From positions 1 to 64,000 of the forward strand of contig NZ_BQHI01000022.1 of assembly GCF_021603585.1 (NCBI RefSeq): 64,000 bases of DNA, given 5' to 3'. The notes beneath the pieces were generated by a model. It was not told where the DNA came from and ran no database searches. It saw nothing but the letters and a program-made list of their open reading frames with translations. How positions within the stretch are numbered: position 1 is the stretch's first letter; the number at the start of each line of letters is the position of its first letter. This document shows positions 21,248 through 31,915 of the stretch, one piece after another. The translations under genes and the position numbers were made by a program. Source of the stretch: Pseudomonas sputi. GTDB lineage: Bacteria > Pseudomonadota > Gammaproteobacteria > Pseudomonadales > Pseudomonadaceae.

Positions 21248-24079
21248 ATGACCGACTATAAAGCCACGCTAAACCTTCCGGACACCGCCTTCCCAATGAA
21301 GGCCGGCCTGCCACAGCGCGAACCGCAGATCCTGCAGCGCTGGGACAGTATTGGCCTGTACGGAAAGTTGCGCGAGATTGGCAAGGATCGTCCGAAGTTC
21401 GTCCTGCACGACGGCCCTCCGTACGCCAACGGTACGATCCACATCGGTCACGCACTGAACAAGATTCTCAAGGACATGATCATCCGCTCGAAGACCCTGT
21501 CGGGCTTTGATGCGCCGTATGTCCCGGGCTGGGATTGCCACGGCCTGCCGATCGAACACAAGGTTGAAGTGACCCACGGCAAGAACCTGGGCGCGGACAA
21601 GACCCGCGAACTGTGCCGTGCCTACGCCACCGAGCAGATCGAAGGGCAGAAGACCGAGTTCATCCGTCTCGGCGTGCTGGGCGACTTCGCCAACCCGTAC
21701 AAGACCATGAACTTCAAGAACGAGGCCGGTGAAATCCGCGCCCTCGCCGAAATCGTCAAGGGCGGTTTCGTGTTCAAGGGCTTGAAACCTGTGAACTGGT
21801 GCTTTGATTGCGGTTCGGCCCTGGCCGAAGCGGAAGTCGAGTACGAGAACAAGAAGTCCTCGACCATCGACGTGGCCTTCCCGATCGCCGACGAAGCCAA
21901 ACTGGCCGCCGCGTTCGGTCTGCCGTCCCTGAGCAAACCTGCCTCGATCGTGATCTGGACCACCACCCCGTGGACCATCCCGGCCAACCAGGCGCTCAAC
22001 GTTCACCCGGAATTCACCTACGCGCTGGTCGACATCGGCGACAAACTGCTGGTGCTGGCTGAAGAGCTGGTCGAATCCTGCCTGACCCGTTACGGCGTCG
22101 AAGGCAACGTATTGGCCACCGCCCCGGGTTCGGCGCTGGAGCTGATCAATTTCCGTCATCCGTTCTACGACCGTCTGTCGCCGGTGTACCTGGCCGACTA
22201 CGTGGAACTGGGCGCTGGCACCGGCGTGGTTCACTCCGCCCCGGCCTACGGCGTGGACGACTTCGTGACCTGCAAGAAATACGGCATGGTCAACGACGAC
22301 ATCCTCAACCCGGTACAGAGCAACGGCGTCTACGTGCCGTCGCTGGAGTTCTTCGGCGGCCAGTTCATCTGGAAGGCCAACCCGGCCATCGTCGAAAAAC
22401 TGACCGAAGTCGGTGCGCTGCTGCACACCACCGTCATCGAACACAGCTACATGCACTGCTGGCGCCACAAGACCCCGCTGATCTACCGCGCCACCGCGCA
22501 GTGGTTCATCGGCATGGACAAGGAGCCGGTATCCGGCGACACCCTGCGCCAGCGTTCGCTCAAAGCCATCGAAGACACCAAGTTCGTTCCGGCGTGGGGC
22601 CAGGCGCGCCTGCACTCGATGATCGCCAACCGTCCGGACTGGTGCATCTCTCGCCAGCGCAACTGGGGCGTGCCGATCCCGTTCTTCCTGAACAAGGAAA
22701 GCGGCGAACTGCACCCACGTACCGTCGAGCTGATGGAAGAAGTCGCCAAGCGCGTTGAAGTCGAAGGCATCGAAGCCTGGTTCAAACTCGACGCCGCCGA
22801 ACTGCTGGGCGATGAAGCGCCGCAGTACGACAAGATCAGCGACACCCTTGACGTCTGGTTCGACTCGGGCACCACTCACTGGCACGTCCTGCGCGGTTCG
22901 CACCCGATGGGTCACGAGACCGGCCCGCGTGCCGACCTGTACCTGGAAGGTTCGGACCAGCACCGTGGCTGGTTCCACTCGTCCTTGCTGACCGGTTGCG
23001 CCATCGACAACCACGCGCCGTACCGCGAGCTGCTGACTCACGGTTTCACCGTGGACGAGTCCGGTCGCAAGATGTCCAAGTCCCTGGGCAACGTGATCGC
23101 GCCGCAGAAAGTCAACGACACCCTGGGCGCCGACATCATGCGTCTGTGGGTCGCCTCGACCGACTACTCGGGCGAGATGGCCGTGTCCGAGCAGATCCTG
23201 CAGCGCAGTGCGGACGCCTATCGTCGTATCCGTAACACCGCGCGTTTCCTGCTTTCCAACCTGACCGGTTTCAACCCGGCCACCGACCTGCTGCCGGCCG
23301 AAGACATGCTGGCGCTGGATCGCTGGGCGGTGGACCGCACCCTGCTGCTGCAACGCGAGCTGCAAGAGCACTACGGCGAATACCGTTTCTGGAACGTCTA
23401 CTCGAAGATCCACAACTTCTGCGTGCAGGAGCTGGGTGGTTTCTATCTCGACATCATCAAGGACCGCCAGTACACCACCGGCGCCGACAGCAAGGCCCGT
23501 CGTTCGTGCCAGACCGCGCTGTTCCACATCTCCGAAGCGCTGGTGCGCTGGATCGCGCCGATCCTGGCCTTCACCGCCGACGAACTGTGGCAATACCTGC
23601 CGGGCGAACGCAACGAGTCGGTGATGCTCAACACCTGGTACGAAGGCCTGACCGAGTTGCCGGAAGGCTTCGAGCTGGGTCGCGAGTACTGGGATCGCAT
23701 CATGGAAGTGAAGGTGGCGGTCAACAAAGAGATGGAAATCCAGCGCGCGGCCAAGGCCGTCGGTGGCAACCTGCAAGCCGAAGTGACGCTGTTCGCCGAG
23801 GAAGCGCTGACCGCTGATCTGGCCAAGCTGAGCAACGAGCTACGCTTTGTCCTGATCACCTCGACCGCCACTGTTGCGCCGTTCGTGCAGGCTCCGGCCG
23901 ATGCCGTGGCCACCGAAGTCAGCGGCCTGAAGCTGAAGATCGTCAAATCCGCCTTCCCGAAATGTGCCCGTTGCTGGCACTGCCGCGAAGACGTCGGCGT
24001 GAATCCGGAGCATCCGGAAATCTGCGGCCGTTGCGTGGACAACATCGATGGTGCCGGCGAGGTTCGTCACTATGCCTAA
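21248..24079 (+). CDS. ileS: Isoleucyl-tRNA synthetase
   Basis: 943 residues, class I synthetase. HIGH at residues 65-68 ([11 protein letters not shown]) and KMSKS at 608-612 ([10 protein letters not shown]) are intact. The CP1 editing region contains [17 protein letters not shown]. The C-terminal zinc site has CARCWHC and CGRC. It charges tRNA-Ile. Its last 8 bp overlap lspA (ATGCCTAA), a translational coupling common in this operon. Nothing unusual. Confidence 0.99.
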   Translation: MTDYKATLNLPDTAFPMKAGLPQREPQILQRWDSIGLYGKLREIGKDRPKFVLHDGPPYANGTIHIGHALNKILKDMIIRSKTLSGFDAPYVPGWDCHGLPIEHKVEVTHGKNLGADKTRELCRAYATEQIEGQKTEFIRLGVLGDFANPYKTMNFKNEAGEIRALAEIVKGGFVFKGLKPVNWCFDCGSALAEAEVEYENKKSSTIDVAFPIADEAKLAAAFGLPSLSKPASIVIWTTTPWTIPANQALNVHPEFTYALVDIGDKLLVLAEELVESCLTRYGVEGNVLATAPGSALELINFRHPFYDRLSPVYLADYVELGAGTGVVHSAPAYGVDDFVTCKKYGMVNDDILNPVQSNGVYVPSLEFFGGQFIWKANPAIVEKLTEVGALLHTTVIEHSYMHCWRHKTPLIYRATAQWFIGMDKEPVSGDTLRQRSLKAIEDTKFVPAWGQARLHSMIANRPDWCISRQRNWGVPIPFFLNKESGELHPRTVELMEEVAKRVEVEGIEAWFKLDAAELLGDEAPQYDKISDTLDVWFDSGTTHWHVLRGSHPMGHETGPRADLYLEGSDQHRGWFHSSLLTGCAIDNHAPYRELLTHGFTVDESGRKMSKSLGNVIAPQKVNDTLGADIMRLWVASTDYSGEMAVSEQILQRSADAYRRIRNTARFLLSNLTGFNPATDLLPAEDMLALDRWAVDRTLLLQRELQEHYGEYRFWNVYSKIHNFCVQELGGFYLDIIKDRQYTTGADSKARRSCQTALFHISEALVRWIAPILAFTADELWQYLPGERNESVMLNTWYEGLTELPEGFELGREYWDRIMEVKVAVNKEMEIQRAAKAVGGNLQAEVTLFAEEALTADLAKLSNELRFVLITSTATVAPFVQAPADAVATEVSGLKLKIVKSAFPKCARCWHCREDVGVNPEHPEICGRCVDNIDGAGEVRHYA

Positions 24080-24584
24080 TGCCGTTGGCCGTTTCGGACG
24101 GCTGAGCTGGCTCTGGTTGAGCTTGCTGGTTCTGGTCATCGACCAGGCCAGCAAGTTCTACTTCGAAGACAAGCTCGAGATGTTCCAGCAGATCGTGATC
24201 ATCCCTGATTACTTCAGCTGGACACTGGCCTACAACACTGGCGCCGCCTTCAGCTTCCTCGCGGACAGCTCGGGCTGGCAGCGCTGGCTGTTCGCCCTGA
24301 TCGCAATCGCGGTCAGTGCGGTGCTGGTAGTCTGGCTCAAGCGCCTGGGCCGCAACGAAACCTGGCTGGCCATCGCACTGGCGCTGGTGCTGGGCGGCGC
24401 ACTGGGCAATCTGTATGACCGCATTGCCCTGGGCCATGTGATCGACTTCATTCTGGTGCACTGGCAGAACCGCTGGTACTTCCCGGCGTTCAACTTCGCC
24501 GACAGCGCCATCACCGTTGGCGCGGTGATGCTGGCACTGGACATGTTCAAAAGTAAAAAAACCGGAGAAACCGTTCATGACTGA
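24072..24584 (+). CDS. lspA: Prolipoprotein signal peptidase
   Basis: 170 residues, four membrane segments, the type II signal peptidase that cleaves lipidated prolipoproteins. Catalytic aspartates lie in [15 protein letters not shown] and [11 protein letters not shown]. The start at 24072 overlaps the end of ileS by 8 bp; an upstream in-frame start would lengthen the N-terminus with non-family residues. The last 8 bp overlap fkpB (ATGACTGA). It would process the lipoproteins encoded in this window, including BamD. Confidence 0.97.
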   Translation: MPNAVGRFGRLSWLWLSLLVLVIDQASKFYFEDKLEMFQQIVIIPDYFSWTLAYNTGAAFSFLADSSGWQRWLFALIAIAVSAVLVVWLKRLGRNETWLAIALALVLGGALGNLYDRIALGHVIDFILVHWQNRWYFPAFNFADSAITVGAVMLALDMFKSKKTGETVHD

Positions 24585-25029
24585 ACAGGTATTGGCTGAG
24601 CAGCGCATCGGCCAGAACACGGAAGTCACCTTGCACTTTGCATTGCGCCTGGAGAACGGCGACACGGTCGACAGCACCTTCGACAAGGCACCGGCGACTT
24701 TCAAGGTCGGCGACGGCAACCTGCTGCCAGGCTTCGAGGCTGCCCTGTTCGGTTTCAAGGCCGGCGACAAGCGTACCCTGACCGTCGAACCGGAAAACGC
24801 CTTCGGCCAGCCGAACCCACAAAACGTGCAGATCATCCCGCGTTCGCAGTTCGTGGACATGGAGCTGTCGCCGGGTCTGCTGGTGATCTTCAACGATGCG
24901 GCCAATACTGAGCTGCCGGGTGTGGTGAAAGAGTTCGACGACGCGCAAGTGACCGTCGACTTCAACCACCCGCTGGCTGGCAAGACGCTGACCTTTGACG
25001 TCGAAATCATCAACGTCAAAGCACTGTAA
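24577..25029 (+). CDS. fkpB: FKBP-type peptidyl-prolyl isomerase, SlpA/FkpB type
   Basis: 150 residues with an FKBP domain interrupted by an IF domain. The short N-terminal part (LHFALRLENGDTVDSTFDKAP) and LPGFEAALFGFKAGDKRTLTVEPENAFGQ are the SlyD/SlpA class. It lacks the metal-binding histidine-rich tail of SlyD, which supports SlpA/FkpB. It overlaps lspA by 8 bp and precedes ispH by 75 bp, the standard operon. Likely a cytoplasmic folding helper. Confidence 0.94.
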   Translation: MTEQVLAEQRIGQNTEVTLHFALRLENGDTVDSTFDKAPATFKVGDGNLLPGFEAALFGFKAGDKRTLTVEPENAFGQPNPQNVQIIPRSQFVDMELSPGLLVIFNDAANTELPGVVKEFDDAQVTVDFNHPLAGKTLTFDVEIINVKAL

Positions 25030-25042
25030 TCGCTGTTCTGCA

Positions 25043-25062
25043 GGAGCCGGCTGACCGGCTCC
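25043..25062 (+). other. Hairpin between fkpB and ispH
   Basis: GGAGCCGG / CCGGCTCC stem with CTGA loop and no T-run. It may attenuate or stabilise the transcript rather than terminate it, since ispH is normally co-transcribed. Confidence 0.5.
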
Positions 25063-25104
25063 CGTAGTGATCCAATCTTTCGCGCGCAAGACACGAGGCA
25101 CCGC

Positions 25105-26049
25105 ATGCAAATCAAACTCGCCAACCCCCGTGGCTTCTGCGCCGGCGTGGACCGGGCGATCGAAATCGTCAACCGCGCCCTGGAGGTCTTCGGGCCGCCG
25201 ATCTACGTGCGTCATGAAGTGGTGCACAACAAGTTCGTGGTTGAGGACCTGCGCAGTCGTGGCGCGATCTTCGTCGAAGAGCTGGATCAGGTGCCGGACG
25301 ATGTCATCGTGATCTTCAGTGCCCACGGCGTCTCGCAAGCCGTGCGTACCGAAGCCGCCGGTCGTGGCCTGAAAGTGTTCGACGCCACCTGCCCGCTGGT
25401 GACCAAGGTGCACATCGAAGTCGCGAAGTACAGCCGTGACGGTCGCGAGTGCATCCTGATCGGCCACGCCGGCCACCCGGAAGTCGAAGGCACCATGGGC
25501 CAGTACGACGCCAGCAACGGTGGCGCGATCTACCTCGTCGAAGACGAGAAGGATGTCGCCGAGTTGCAGGTGCGCAACCCCGACAAACTCGCCTTTGTCA
25601 CCCAGACCACGTTGTCCATGGATGACACCAGCCGCGTCATCGATGCGCTGCGTACGCGTTTCCCGGCCATTGGCGGGCCGCGCAAGGACGATATCTGCTA
25701 CGCCACCCAGAACCGTCAGGACGCGGTCAAGCAACTGGCCGACGAATGCGACGTGGTGTTGGTGGTGGGCAGCCCGAACAGTTCCAACTCCAACCGCCTG
25801 CGTGAACTGGCCGAACGCATGGCCACGCCGGCCTACCTGATCGATGGCGCCGAAGACCTGCAGAAGAGCTGGTTCGACGGTGTCGAGCGTATCGGCATCA
25901 CCGCCGGTGCTTCCGCCCCGGAAGTTCTGGTGCGCGGCGTGATCCAGCAGTTGCAGGCCTGGGGCGCCACCGGCGCTGACGAGCTTGACGGGCGTGCGGA
26001 GAACATCACGTTCTCGATGCCTAAAGAGCTGCGCGTTCGCTCGATCTGA
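25105..26049 (+). CDS. ispH: 4-hydroxy-3-methylbut-2-enyl diphosphate reductase
   Basis: 314 residues. The three iron-sulfur cysteines are at C12 ([13 protein letters not shown]), C96 ([11 protein letters not shown]) and C198 ([11 protein letters not shown]). The enzyme makes isopentenyl and dimethylallyl diphosphate in the last step of the MEP pathway. The start at 25105 is the family start. The 3' 29 bp overlap the convergent fimT gene, so the last coding residues of both share DNA on opposite strands. Confidence 0.98.
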   Translation: MQIKLANPRGFCAGVDRAIEIVNRALEVFGPPIYVRHEVVHNKFVVEDLRSRGAIFVEELDQVPDDVIVIFSAHGVSQAVRTEAAGRGLKVFDATCPLVTKVHIEVAKYSRDGRECILIGHAGHPEVEGTMGQYDASNGGAIYLVEDEKDVAELQVRNPDKLAFVTQTTLSMDDTSRVIDALRTRFPAIGGPRKDDICYATQNRQDAVKQLADECDVVLVVGSPNSSNSNRLRELAERMATPAYLIDGAEDLQKSWFDGVERIGITAGASAPEVLVRGVIQQLQAWGATGADELDGRAENITFSMPKELRVRSI

Positions 26050-26575
26050 CCGCCTTATCCTTTCGGCACAGCGCCTGTTCAGCCTTTTGGTTGGCCAGGC
26101 GTACGCGACCGGTCGCCGCCAGCACCACCTGAAGCTGGCTGACCGGCTCGCGAGCCGAGCACAGATGTAACGTCCCCGCCTGAAACTTGCGGTCCGGCAC
26201 CAGTGGCTGGCCCAGGCTGCTGAAGCGTATGTACCGGCTCACCAGCCAGTTGCCGACAATCGGTATCTTTCCGTCACTCGCCTGCTCGATCAGCAATGGA
26301 TTACCGGCATCCCCCGGTCCCTTTCCGCTGAGATCCAGAATGATCCGCCAGCCCTGGCCCCAATCGCCGTTGATGCCATGAATCACCACGCTCTGATTGC
26401 GCGTGATGGCCATGGTCCGGGCATTGCGAATCCCGTCGAGCAGAGACTGCGCGGCCTGCTGCCGCCGGTTTGATTCGGTGAAGTCCGCCAGCGCCGGACT
26501 GACCAGCGACAGAACAATTGCGCCGATCGCCAGTCCCATAAGCAGTTCGACCAGACTGAAACCCTGTTGCGGCAT
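26021..26575 (-). CDS. fimT: GspH/FimT family pseudopilin
   Basis: 184 residues. The prepilin leader [18 protein letters not shown] (cleavage after G5, Phe +1, Glu +5) is the class III signal cut by PilD. The hydrophobic helix and the mature C-terminal domain ([31 protein letters not shown]) are those of GspH/FimT proteins. Such proteins contribute to DNA uptake or pilus tip assembly in Pseudomonas relatives. It is divergent from fimU with a 127-bp shared region, and runs into the end of ispH by 29 bp. In PAO1, as I recall, fimT and fimU point the same way, so this arrangement differs. Confidence 0.88.
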   Translation of the reverse strand: MPQQGFSLVELLMGLAIGAIVLSLVSPALADFTESNRRQQAAQSLLDGIRNARTMAITRNQSVVIHGINGDWGQGWRIILDLSGKGPGDAGNPLLIEQASDGKIPIVGNWLVSRYIRFSSLGQPLVPDRKFQAGTLHLCSAREPVSQLQVVLAATGRVRLANQKAEQALCRKDKAVRSSERAAL

Positions 26576-26702
26576 GTGCGCGTCCTCCCTGGATTGTGCA
26601 CAGCAGCGCAGTCCGTGCGCTGCACGCGGTAAATCAACCGGCGCCCGCCGGTCGAATGTTCTAGGTTTGTACAGGTATAGCCGACGGCAACGGAGGGCAT
26701 CG

Positions 26703-27176
26703 ATGGATCATCGTACAAAAGGTTTCACGCTGATCGAGCTGTTGGTGGCGGTCGCGGTGTTTGTGATCCTGATCACGATGGCGGTGCCGGCATTCACCCG
26801 TTCGGTGCAGGGCAGCAAGGCCGACACCGAAGTCGGCGACCTGCAACGGGCCCTCAATTACGCAAGGCTCGAGGCGATCAACCGGGGCGTCACCACCCGC
26901 TTGCGGCCGAGCGCCGGCGGCAGTGTCTGGACCGGTGAGCTGTCGGTCTACGACAGTACTGGCACTCCGGCCAATGTATTGCGGGTTGTTCCAGCGATGA
27001 GCAGCGGCGCGACTCTGACGCTACCCTCTGGAGTGACCGCACTGGACTTCAACAATCTGGGCGGGCTGGCGGCACCGTCCACGGCGGTGGTCATCAGTTA
27101 CACGCTGGGCACGCAAAGCAGGACGCTGAACGTGTGTCTGAACGGACGAATTCAATTGGGTGGAAGTTGCGGATGA
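26703..27176 (+). CDS. fimU: Minor pilin FimU
   Basis: 157 residues. Prepilin leader [20 protein letters not shown] with cleavage before Phe and Glu at +5; GspH domain after the hydrophobic helix (QGSKADTEVGDLQRALNYAR). Two C-terminal cysteines could form a disulfide (LNVCLNGRIQLGGSC). It is the first gene of the minor-pilin operon, whose products prime pilus assembly and sit at the tip. The start at 26703 has GGAGG 7 bp upstream. Its stop overlaps the pilV start. Confidence 0.93.
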   Translation: MDHRTKGFTLIELLVAVAVFVILITMAVPAFTRSVQGSKADTEVGDLQRALNYARLEAINRGVTTRLRPSAGGSVWTGELSVYDSTGTPANVLRVVPAMSSGATLTLPSGVTALDFNNLGGLAAPSTAVVISYTLGTQSRTLNVCLNGRIQLGGSCG

Positions 27177-27622
27177 GGGCAGGGAGCAAGCACGCACAGG
27201 AAGGCATGACGCTGATCGAAGTGCTGGTCGCGTTGTTGATTCTGACGGTCGGGTTGTTGGGCGCGGCGGCGGTCCAGCTCAATGCGCTGAAGTACACCGA
27301 CAGTTCGCGCATGACCAGCCAGGCGAGTTTCATCGCCTACGACATGATGGACAGGATTCGCGCCAATTCCGGCGCCGACTACACCGTCACACCGCCGACC
27401 ACGGGCAACCTGAGTGTCGCCCGGGATCAGGATCTCTACGACTTCACCACCAATATCGTCAATTTCGGCGGCCCGACCGCCACCGGCAGCATCACCCTCA
27501 ATCAACGCGTGTACACCATCACCATCACCTGGAGTGACGCGCGCGCCGCCAATACGACCGGTGCAACCCGCAGCTTTGTCCTGAGCAGCCGCGCCGCGGT
27601 CGATCCGGTGGCCACGCCATGA
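27173..27622 (+). CDS. pilV: Minor pilin PilV
   Basis: 149 residues. Leader MRAGSKHAQEG followed by MTLIEVLVALLILTVGLLG with Glu at +5. The mature part includes SSRMTSQASFIAYDMMDRIRAN, a PilV/GspI-like feature. The start at 27173 overlaps the fimU stop (ATGA); the longer frame would begin inside fimU. It ends at 27622, overlapping pilW by 4 bp. Operon member; translational coupling is expected. Confidence 0.92.
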   Translation: MRAGSKHAQEGMTLIEVLVALLILTVGLLGAAAVQLNALKYTDSSRMTSQASFIAYDMMDRIRANSGADYTVTPPTTGNLSVARDQDLYDFTTNIVNFGGPTATGSITLNQRVYTITITWSDARAANTTGATRSFVLSSRAAVDPVATP

Positions 27623-28332
27623 AGCGGCATAACCTGGGTTTCGGTCTGATCGAAATGCTGGTCGCCCTGGCGTTGGGGCTGATCGTGGTGCTCGGTGTGG
27701 TGCAGATCTTCCTGGCGGCGAAAAACACCTACGTCAGCCAGAACAGCGCCGCCGCCATGCAGGAAGACGCGCGGTTCGTGCTGAGCAAGATGATTCAGGA
27801 ACTGCGCATGGTGGGCATGTTCGGCTGCCTGGGCACGATTACCGATTCCAGCTCGGCGGGGGATTTCAATGCGGCCCAGATCACGCCGATCAGCTGGGAC
27901 AACGCCAACCTCAAACTGACCCTGGTTACCGCTGATGTCGGCAGCGCGGGCGGAACGCCGACCTGGACCGTGGTCTCCGATTGCCGCAACAGCGCCATTG
28001 CTTATACCGGCGCACGGGCAGCCGCGACGGGGCAGATCGCGTTCCCGATCCGTCGGCTGGTCTACAGCTTCAGCAACAACCAGATTCTGATGGGCACCGG
28101 CAGTGGCAATCCGGCCCAGCAGGTGCTGGTGAACAATGTCAGTGCGTTCACGGTGATGTTTGGTCTGGCGAGTTCCGCGACCGATGTCGCGGCGTCTACC
28201 TACAGCACCAATCCCGGTGATCCGGCGCGGATTCGCAGCGTGCGCCTGAGCCTGACCCTCACTGACCCGAACAACCGGGTCCGCAATCAAACCTTCAACG
28301 TGGTTGCCGCCTTGCGCAACCGCTTGCAGTGA
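27619..28332 (+). CDS. pilW: Minor pilin PilW
   Basis: 237 residues. Leader MKRHNLG then FGLIEMLVALALGLIVVLG with Glu at +5, followed by the PilW domain (AAMQEDARFVLSKMIQELRM; FGCLGTITDSSS). A larger GspJ-type minor pilin. It overlaps pilV by ATGA and precedes pilX by 10 bp. With PilV, PilX and FimU it forms the priming complex that also carries PilY1. Confidence 0.92.
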   Translation: MKRHNLGFGLIEMLVALALGLIVVLGVVQIFLAAKNTYVSQNSAAAMQEDARFVLSKMIQELRMVGMFGCLGTITDSSSAGDFNAAQITPISWDNANLKLTLVTADVGSAGGTPTWTVVSDCRNSAIAYTGARAAATGQIAFPIRRLVYSFSNNQILMGTGSGNPAQQVLVNNVSAFTVMFGLASSATDVAASTYSTNPGDPARIRSVRLSLTLTDPNNRVRNQTFNVVAALRNRLQ

Positions 28333-28342
28333 GGGGCAAGCG

Positions 28343-28822
28343 ATGAATCTTTCTCTCCATCGGCGACGGTCCCAGGGCGGCATGGTGTTGCTGGTCAGCC
28401 TGGTGTTCCTGCTGCTTCTGACGGTGATCGGCTTGTCTTCGATGCAAAGCGCCAACCTCCAGGAAAAAATGGCGGGCAGCGTGAGCCTGCGCAATCAATC
28501 GTTCCAGACGGCCGAGGCCGCGCTGCGTATCGGCGAGAGTGCGGTGCAACTGGACGGCTACGCGCTGGCGGTGTGCGCCAGCGCCACCCAATGTGCGCCG
28601 CCGGCGGAGTCCTCGGTGGTCAGCGCGGCAGGGTTCAATTCCACGTCGGGCGTTACCTGGATCGCCGCCGGCAGCGGGTTTTACGGAGTGCAGAACATCG
28701 GCACGACCCTGACGGCGGTGAACGTACCGAGCAATACCTCGGCGACGTTGTACCGTGTCACGGCCGTCGGCATCGCCGGCACTTCGCGCAGTGTGGTGGA
28801 GAGTGTCTATGCGAAGTACTGA
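28343..28822 (+). CDS. pilX: Minor pilin PilX
   Basis: 159 residues. Leader MNLSLHRRRSQGG then MVLLVSLVFLLLLTVIGLSS; position +5 after the processing site is a hydrophobic residue, not glutamate, as in PilX and the GspK class placed at the pilus tip. The helix continues NLQEKMAGSVSLRNQSF and AAEALR-like segments (TAEAALRIGES). The start at 28343 has GAGGGGCAAGCG upstream. The 3' end overlaps the pilY1 start by 14 bp. Confidence 0.9.
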   Translation: MNLSLHRRRSQGGMVLLVSLVFLLLLTVIGLSSMQSANLQEKMAGSVSLRNQSFQTAEAALRIGESAVQLDGYALAVCASATQCAPPAESSVVSAAGFNSTSGVTWIAAGSGFYGVQNIGTTLTAVNVPSNTSATLYRVTAVGIAGTSRSVVESVYAKY

Positions 28823-31800
28823 GCGACGCTTCAAGTGGCTGTCGCTGCTGCTCGGCATGCTGACCGGGCTTTATCTGGCTGCACCGGCGTTTGCTTTCAC
28901 GCCGTCCGATTCGCCGCTGTTGAGCGCGGCGGCCGTGCCACCGAACGTCATGTTGATGATCGACGACTCGGGCAGCATGAACAGCATCATCTATGCGGCA
29001 GGATTTGATCCGACCGTGGATCGAACGCCGGCCCGGCAGTGCAACGCGGTCATTGGGCTGTGCTTCAGCTCGACCGCCATCACTGGCGATACGATCTTTC
29101 TTTCGAGCCTGCCGACCTCTGGCTGCTCCGGCGGCGCCTATGCGTTCTACAACAACAGCCTGACGCCGCTCTGCCTGAAATTGCCGGATCCGGTGGGCAG
29201 CGGCAACACCCGCTATTCGGCGGATTACATTTCCTACGTGGTCGGGCTGGCGATCAACAACGGCACGCGCGACTTCACCACCGGAGCCATTCCCAACGAT
29301 TACCGGATCAACGTGGCGCGCAACGTTTCCACCACACTGGTCACCAGCAATCGCAACCTGCGCATGGGTCTGGCCACGTTCAACCCGGCCACCAGCAACA
29401 ACCCCGGCAACGGTGGTTTCATTGCCCGTTCCATCAGCGATCTGTCAGCGGTCAGCGGCAGCGTGACCCAGGCCCAGGCCGACACCAACTACAACGCACT
29501 GATTTCCTCGATCAACGGCCTGAGCGCGGTGGCCAACACGCCACTGGCCGAGACCTACTACGAAATCACCCGCTACATGCGCGGGATGGCGCCGTACTAC
29601 AACAGCACCCCCAGCACCTACACCAGCCCGATCCAGTACCGCTGCCAGAAAAACTACGGCGTGGTCATCACCGACGGCCTGCCGACCTACGACCGCACCT
29701 TCCCGAGCAACGACCCGCTGGGCGGCAGCCGCCTGCCGAACTGGGACGGCATCAACAATGACGGAAACAACCTGAACGGGGACGGGGAGGGCGATACGCT
29801 GTACCTGGACGATATCGCCAAGTTCGCCTTCGACATCGACATGCGCTCCTCCGGCACCGACGCGGCGGGCAAGAGCTGGAACGCGGTGGATTTCCCCAGG
29901 CAGAACATGAACACCTACACCGTAGGTTTCACCGCTTCCAACGACATGCTCTCGGACGCCGCCGACTACGGACAGGGCCGCTACTACCAGGCGACCGACA
30001 GTGCCGGCCTGAATGCCGCGCTGTCTTCGGCGTTGAGCGACATCACCTCCAAGGCTGGGTCCGGCGGTGCGGGTGTGACCAGCAGCACCACGCTGACCGG
30101 CAGCAGCAGTTTTTTCCAAACCACCTACGACCCCAAAGACTGGCGCGGCACGATCAAGTCCTTTGGGTTCAACTCGGCCGGGGCGGTCAATACGTCGGCC
30201 GTGCTGTGGACCACCGATACGGCCATCGTGCCCAGTGCCACTGCGCCGACCTATCAGTCGTGGAACTCCCTGAACAACGCGGCGGTAACGTTGGCCTACG
30301 GCAACTTCTCCCCGGCCCAGCAGACCGTCCTCAACCAGGGTTTGCCCGCCGGCATCAGCGGCAGCGACCTGGTCGAATGGAGCAAGGGCACCAACAAGAC
30401 CGGGCTCAAAGTGCGCAGTGTGTTGCTCGGGGACATCATCAACTCGCCGCTGGTGCTGGCCTCGCCCACGGAAAAGACCGCTTCCGATCTGGCCGGTGAC
30501 ACCACTTACAGCACCTACCTGACCACCAAGGCTTCGAACATGAATACCAGCCTGGTGGTGAACGCCAACGACGGTTTTGTCAGCGTCATCAACTCGGCCA
30601 ACGGTACCCGGCGCTATGCCTACATGCCGTCCAGCGTATTGCCCTCGCTGCGCCTGATTGCCGATCCGAACTACGTCAACGGCGTCAGCCACAAGTTTCT
30701 GGTGGATGGTCAGCTCGGTGTATTCGACGCGCAATTCGGCACGGCCTGGAAAACCCTGGCCATCGGCGGGACAGGAGCCGGTGGCAAGACCTTCTATGGC
30801 CTTCAGCTGTTCGACGCCTCGGCGGGCAACATCATCCGCGCCTTGTGGGAAGTCAGCGCGCCGGCCACCGCCAGCCCTTCCAACGCTTTTAATGATCTGG
30901 GTTATGCATACGCCCGTCCGGAAGTGGCACGCTTGGCCGATGGTCGCTGGGCGGCGTTCATTGCCAACGGTTACGGCAGCAACTCCGGGGTGGCGGCGCT
31001 GTATGTGCTGGATGTGCGTGACGGCTCGCTGATCAAAAAAATCGTCATCGACAGTACGGAAACCACCAACGGTTTGTCCTCGGTGAAGTTGCGGGTCAAT
31101 TCGCAGAACGTGGTGCAGGCAGCCTATGGCGGTGACTTGAAGGGGCGGTTGTGGAAGTTCGATCTCAGCGCCACTTCGTCCGACAGCTGGGGCGTGGCGT
31201 TTGCCGGCAAACCGTTGTTCACCACGGCCGGCGGGGCGACTCAGCCGATCACTGCGCAACCGTTGCTGGCGGACAACGCTCTGGGCGGAAAACAGATTTT
31301 CGTCGGCACCGGTAAATTCAACGAAACCGCCGACAAGACCAACAAGGATTTGCAGGCGTTCTATTCGGTGTGGGATGCCGATGGCGGGTCGGGCCAGATC
31401 ACGGTCAGCAGTTTGCAGGCGCAGGCGATTACCGGGGTGTTCTCCGGCAGTACCGGGCAGTTCGTCACCACCAGCCAGAATGACACGACTTATCCGGCGG
31501 AGAAGGGCTGGTATCTGCCGCTGGTGTACAACAACGCCTTGACTGGCGAACGGGTGATCAATCAGGCCAGTCTGGTGCTGGGACGCATCGTGTTCACCAC
31601 GGCCAGTGTCGATACCACCGACCCGTGTTCCAGTTTCGGTACCGGCAAACTGATCGAACTCGATGCGTTCAGCGGTAAGATGCTCAACTACGCGGTGCTC
31701 GACACCAATGCCGATGGCGTGGTCGACAGCAACGACACGATTTCCAGCGGCGTGGTGTTCACCGGTGGTATCCCGACCCTGAACGCCATCGTCAACGGTG

Positions 31801-31901
31801 CATCACGCAAGGTCGTGAACGATTCCAGTGGCGGTATCACCACCCTGGTGGAAAAATCCGGCGGCGGCAGCCGTCGTATCATGTGGCGACAAATACAGTA
31901 A
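28809..31901 (+). CDS. pilY1: Type IV pilus tip adhesin PilY1
   Basis: 1030 residues with a signal peptide (about residues 1-30). A von Willebrand A-like region begins near residue 47 with MLMIDDSGSMNS (a MIDAS motif). The C-terminal half is a beta-propeller typical of PilY1, and a calcium-binding loop DTNADGVVDSND lies near residue 970. It acts in pilus extension, adhesion and surface sensing. The start at 28809 overlaps pilX by 14 bp. No pilY2 gene follows; pilE begins 14 bp after the stop. Confidence 0.94.
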   Translation: MRSTERRFKWLSLLLGMLTGLYLAAPAFAFTPSDSPLLSAAAVPPNVMLMIDDSGSMNSIIYAAGFDPTVDRTPARQCNAVIGLCFSSTAITGDTIFLSSLPTSGCSGGAYAFYNNSLTPLCLKLPDPVGSGNTRYSADYISYVVGLAINNGTRDFTTGAIPNDYRINVARNVSTTLVTSNRNLRMGLATFNPATSNNPGNGGFIARSISDLSAVSGSVTQAQADTNYNALISSINGLSAVANTPLAETYYEITRYMRGMAPYYNSTPSTYTSPIQYRCQKNYGVVITDGLPTYDRTFPSNDPLGGSRLPNWDGINNDGNNLNGDGEGDTLYLDDIAKFAFDIDMRSSGTDAAGKSWNAVDFPRQNMNTYTVGFTASNDMLSDAADYGQGRYYQATDSAGLNAALSSALSDITSKAGSGGAGVTSSTTLTGSSSFFQTTYDPKDWRGTIKSFGFNSAGAVNTSAVLWTTDTAIVPSATAPTYQSWNSLNNAAVTLAYGNFSPAQQTVLNQGLPAGISGSDLVEWSKGTNKTGLKVRSVLLGDIINSPLVLASPTEKTASDLAGDTTYSTYLTTKASNMNTSLVVNANDGFVSVINSANGTRRYAYMPSSVLPSLRLIADPNYVNGVSHKFLVDGQLGVFDAQFGTAWKTLAIGGTGAGGKTFYGLQLFDASAGNIIRALWEVSAPATASPSNAFNDLGYAYARPEVARLADGRWAAFIANGYGSNSGVAALYVLDVRDGSLIKKIVIDSTETTNGLSSVKLRVNSQNVVQAAYGGDLKGRLWKFDLSATSSDSWGVAFAGKPLFTTAGGATQPITAQPLLADNALGGKQIFVGTGKFNETADKTNKDLQAFYSVWDADGGSGQITVSSLQAQAITGVFSGSTGQFVTTSQNDTTYPAEKGWYLPLVYNNALTGERVINQASLVLGRIVFTTASVDTTDPCSSFGTGKLIELDAFSGKMLNYAVLDTNADGVVDSNDTISSGVVFTGGIPTLNAIVNGASRKVVNDSSGGITTLVEKSGGGSRRIMWRQIQ

Positions 31902-31915
31902 GTGAGAGTTGAGGC

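Noticed and set aside
21269-23776. 835-residue antisense open frame over ileS
   Set aside because: High GC produces long shadow frames; the sense gene is an unmistakable IleS.
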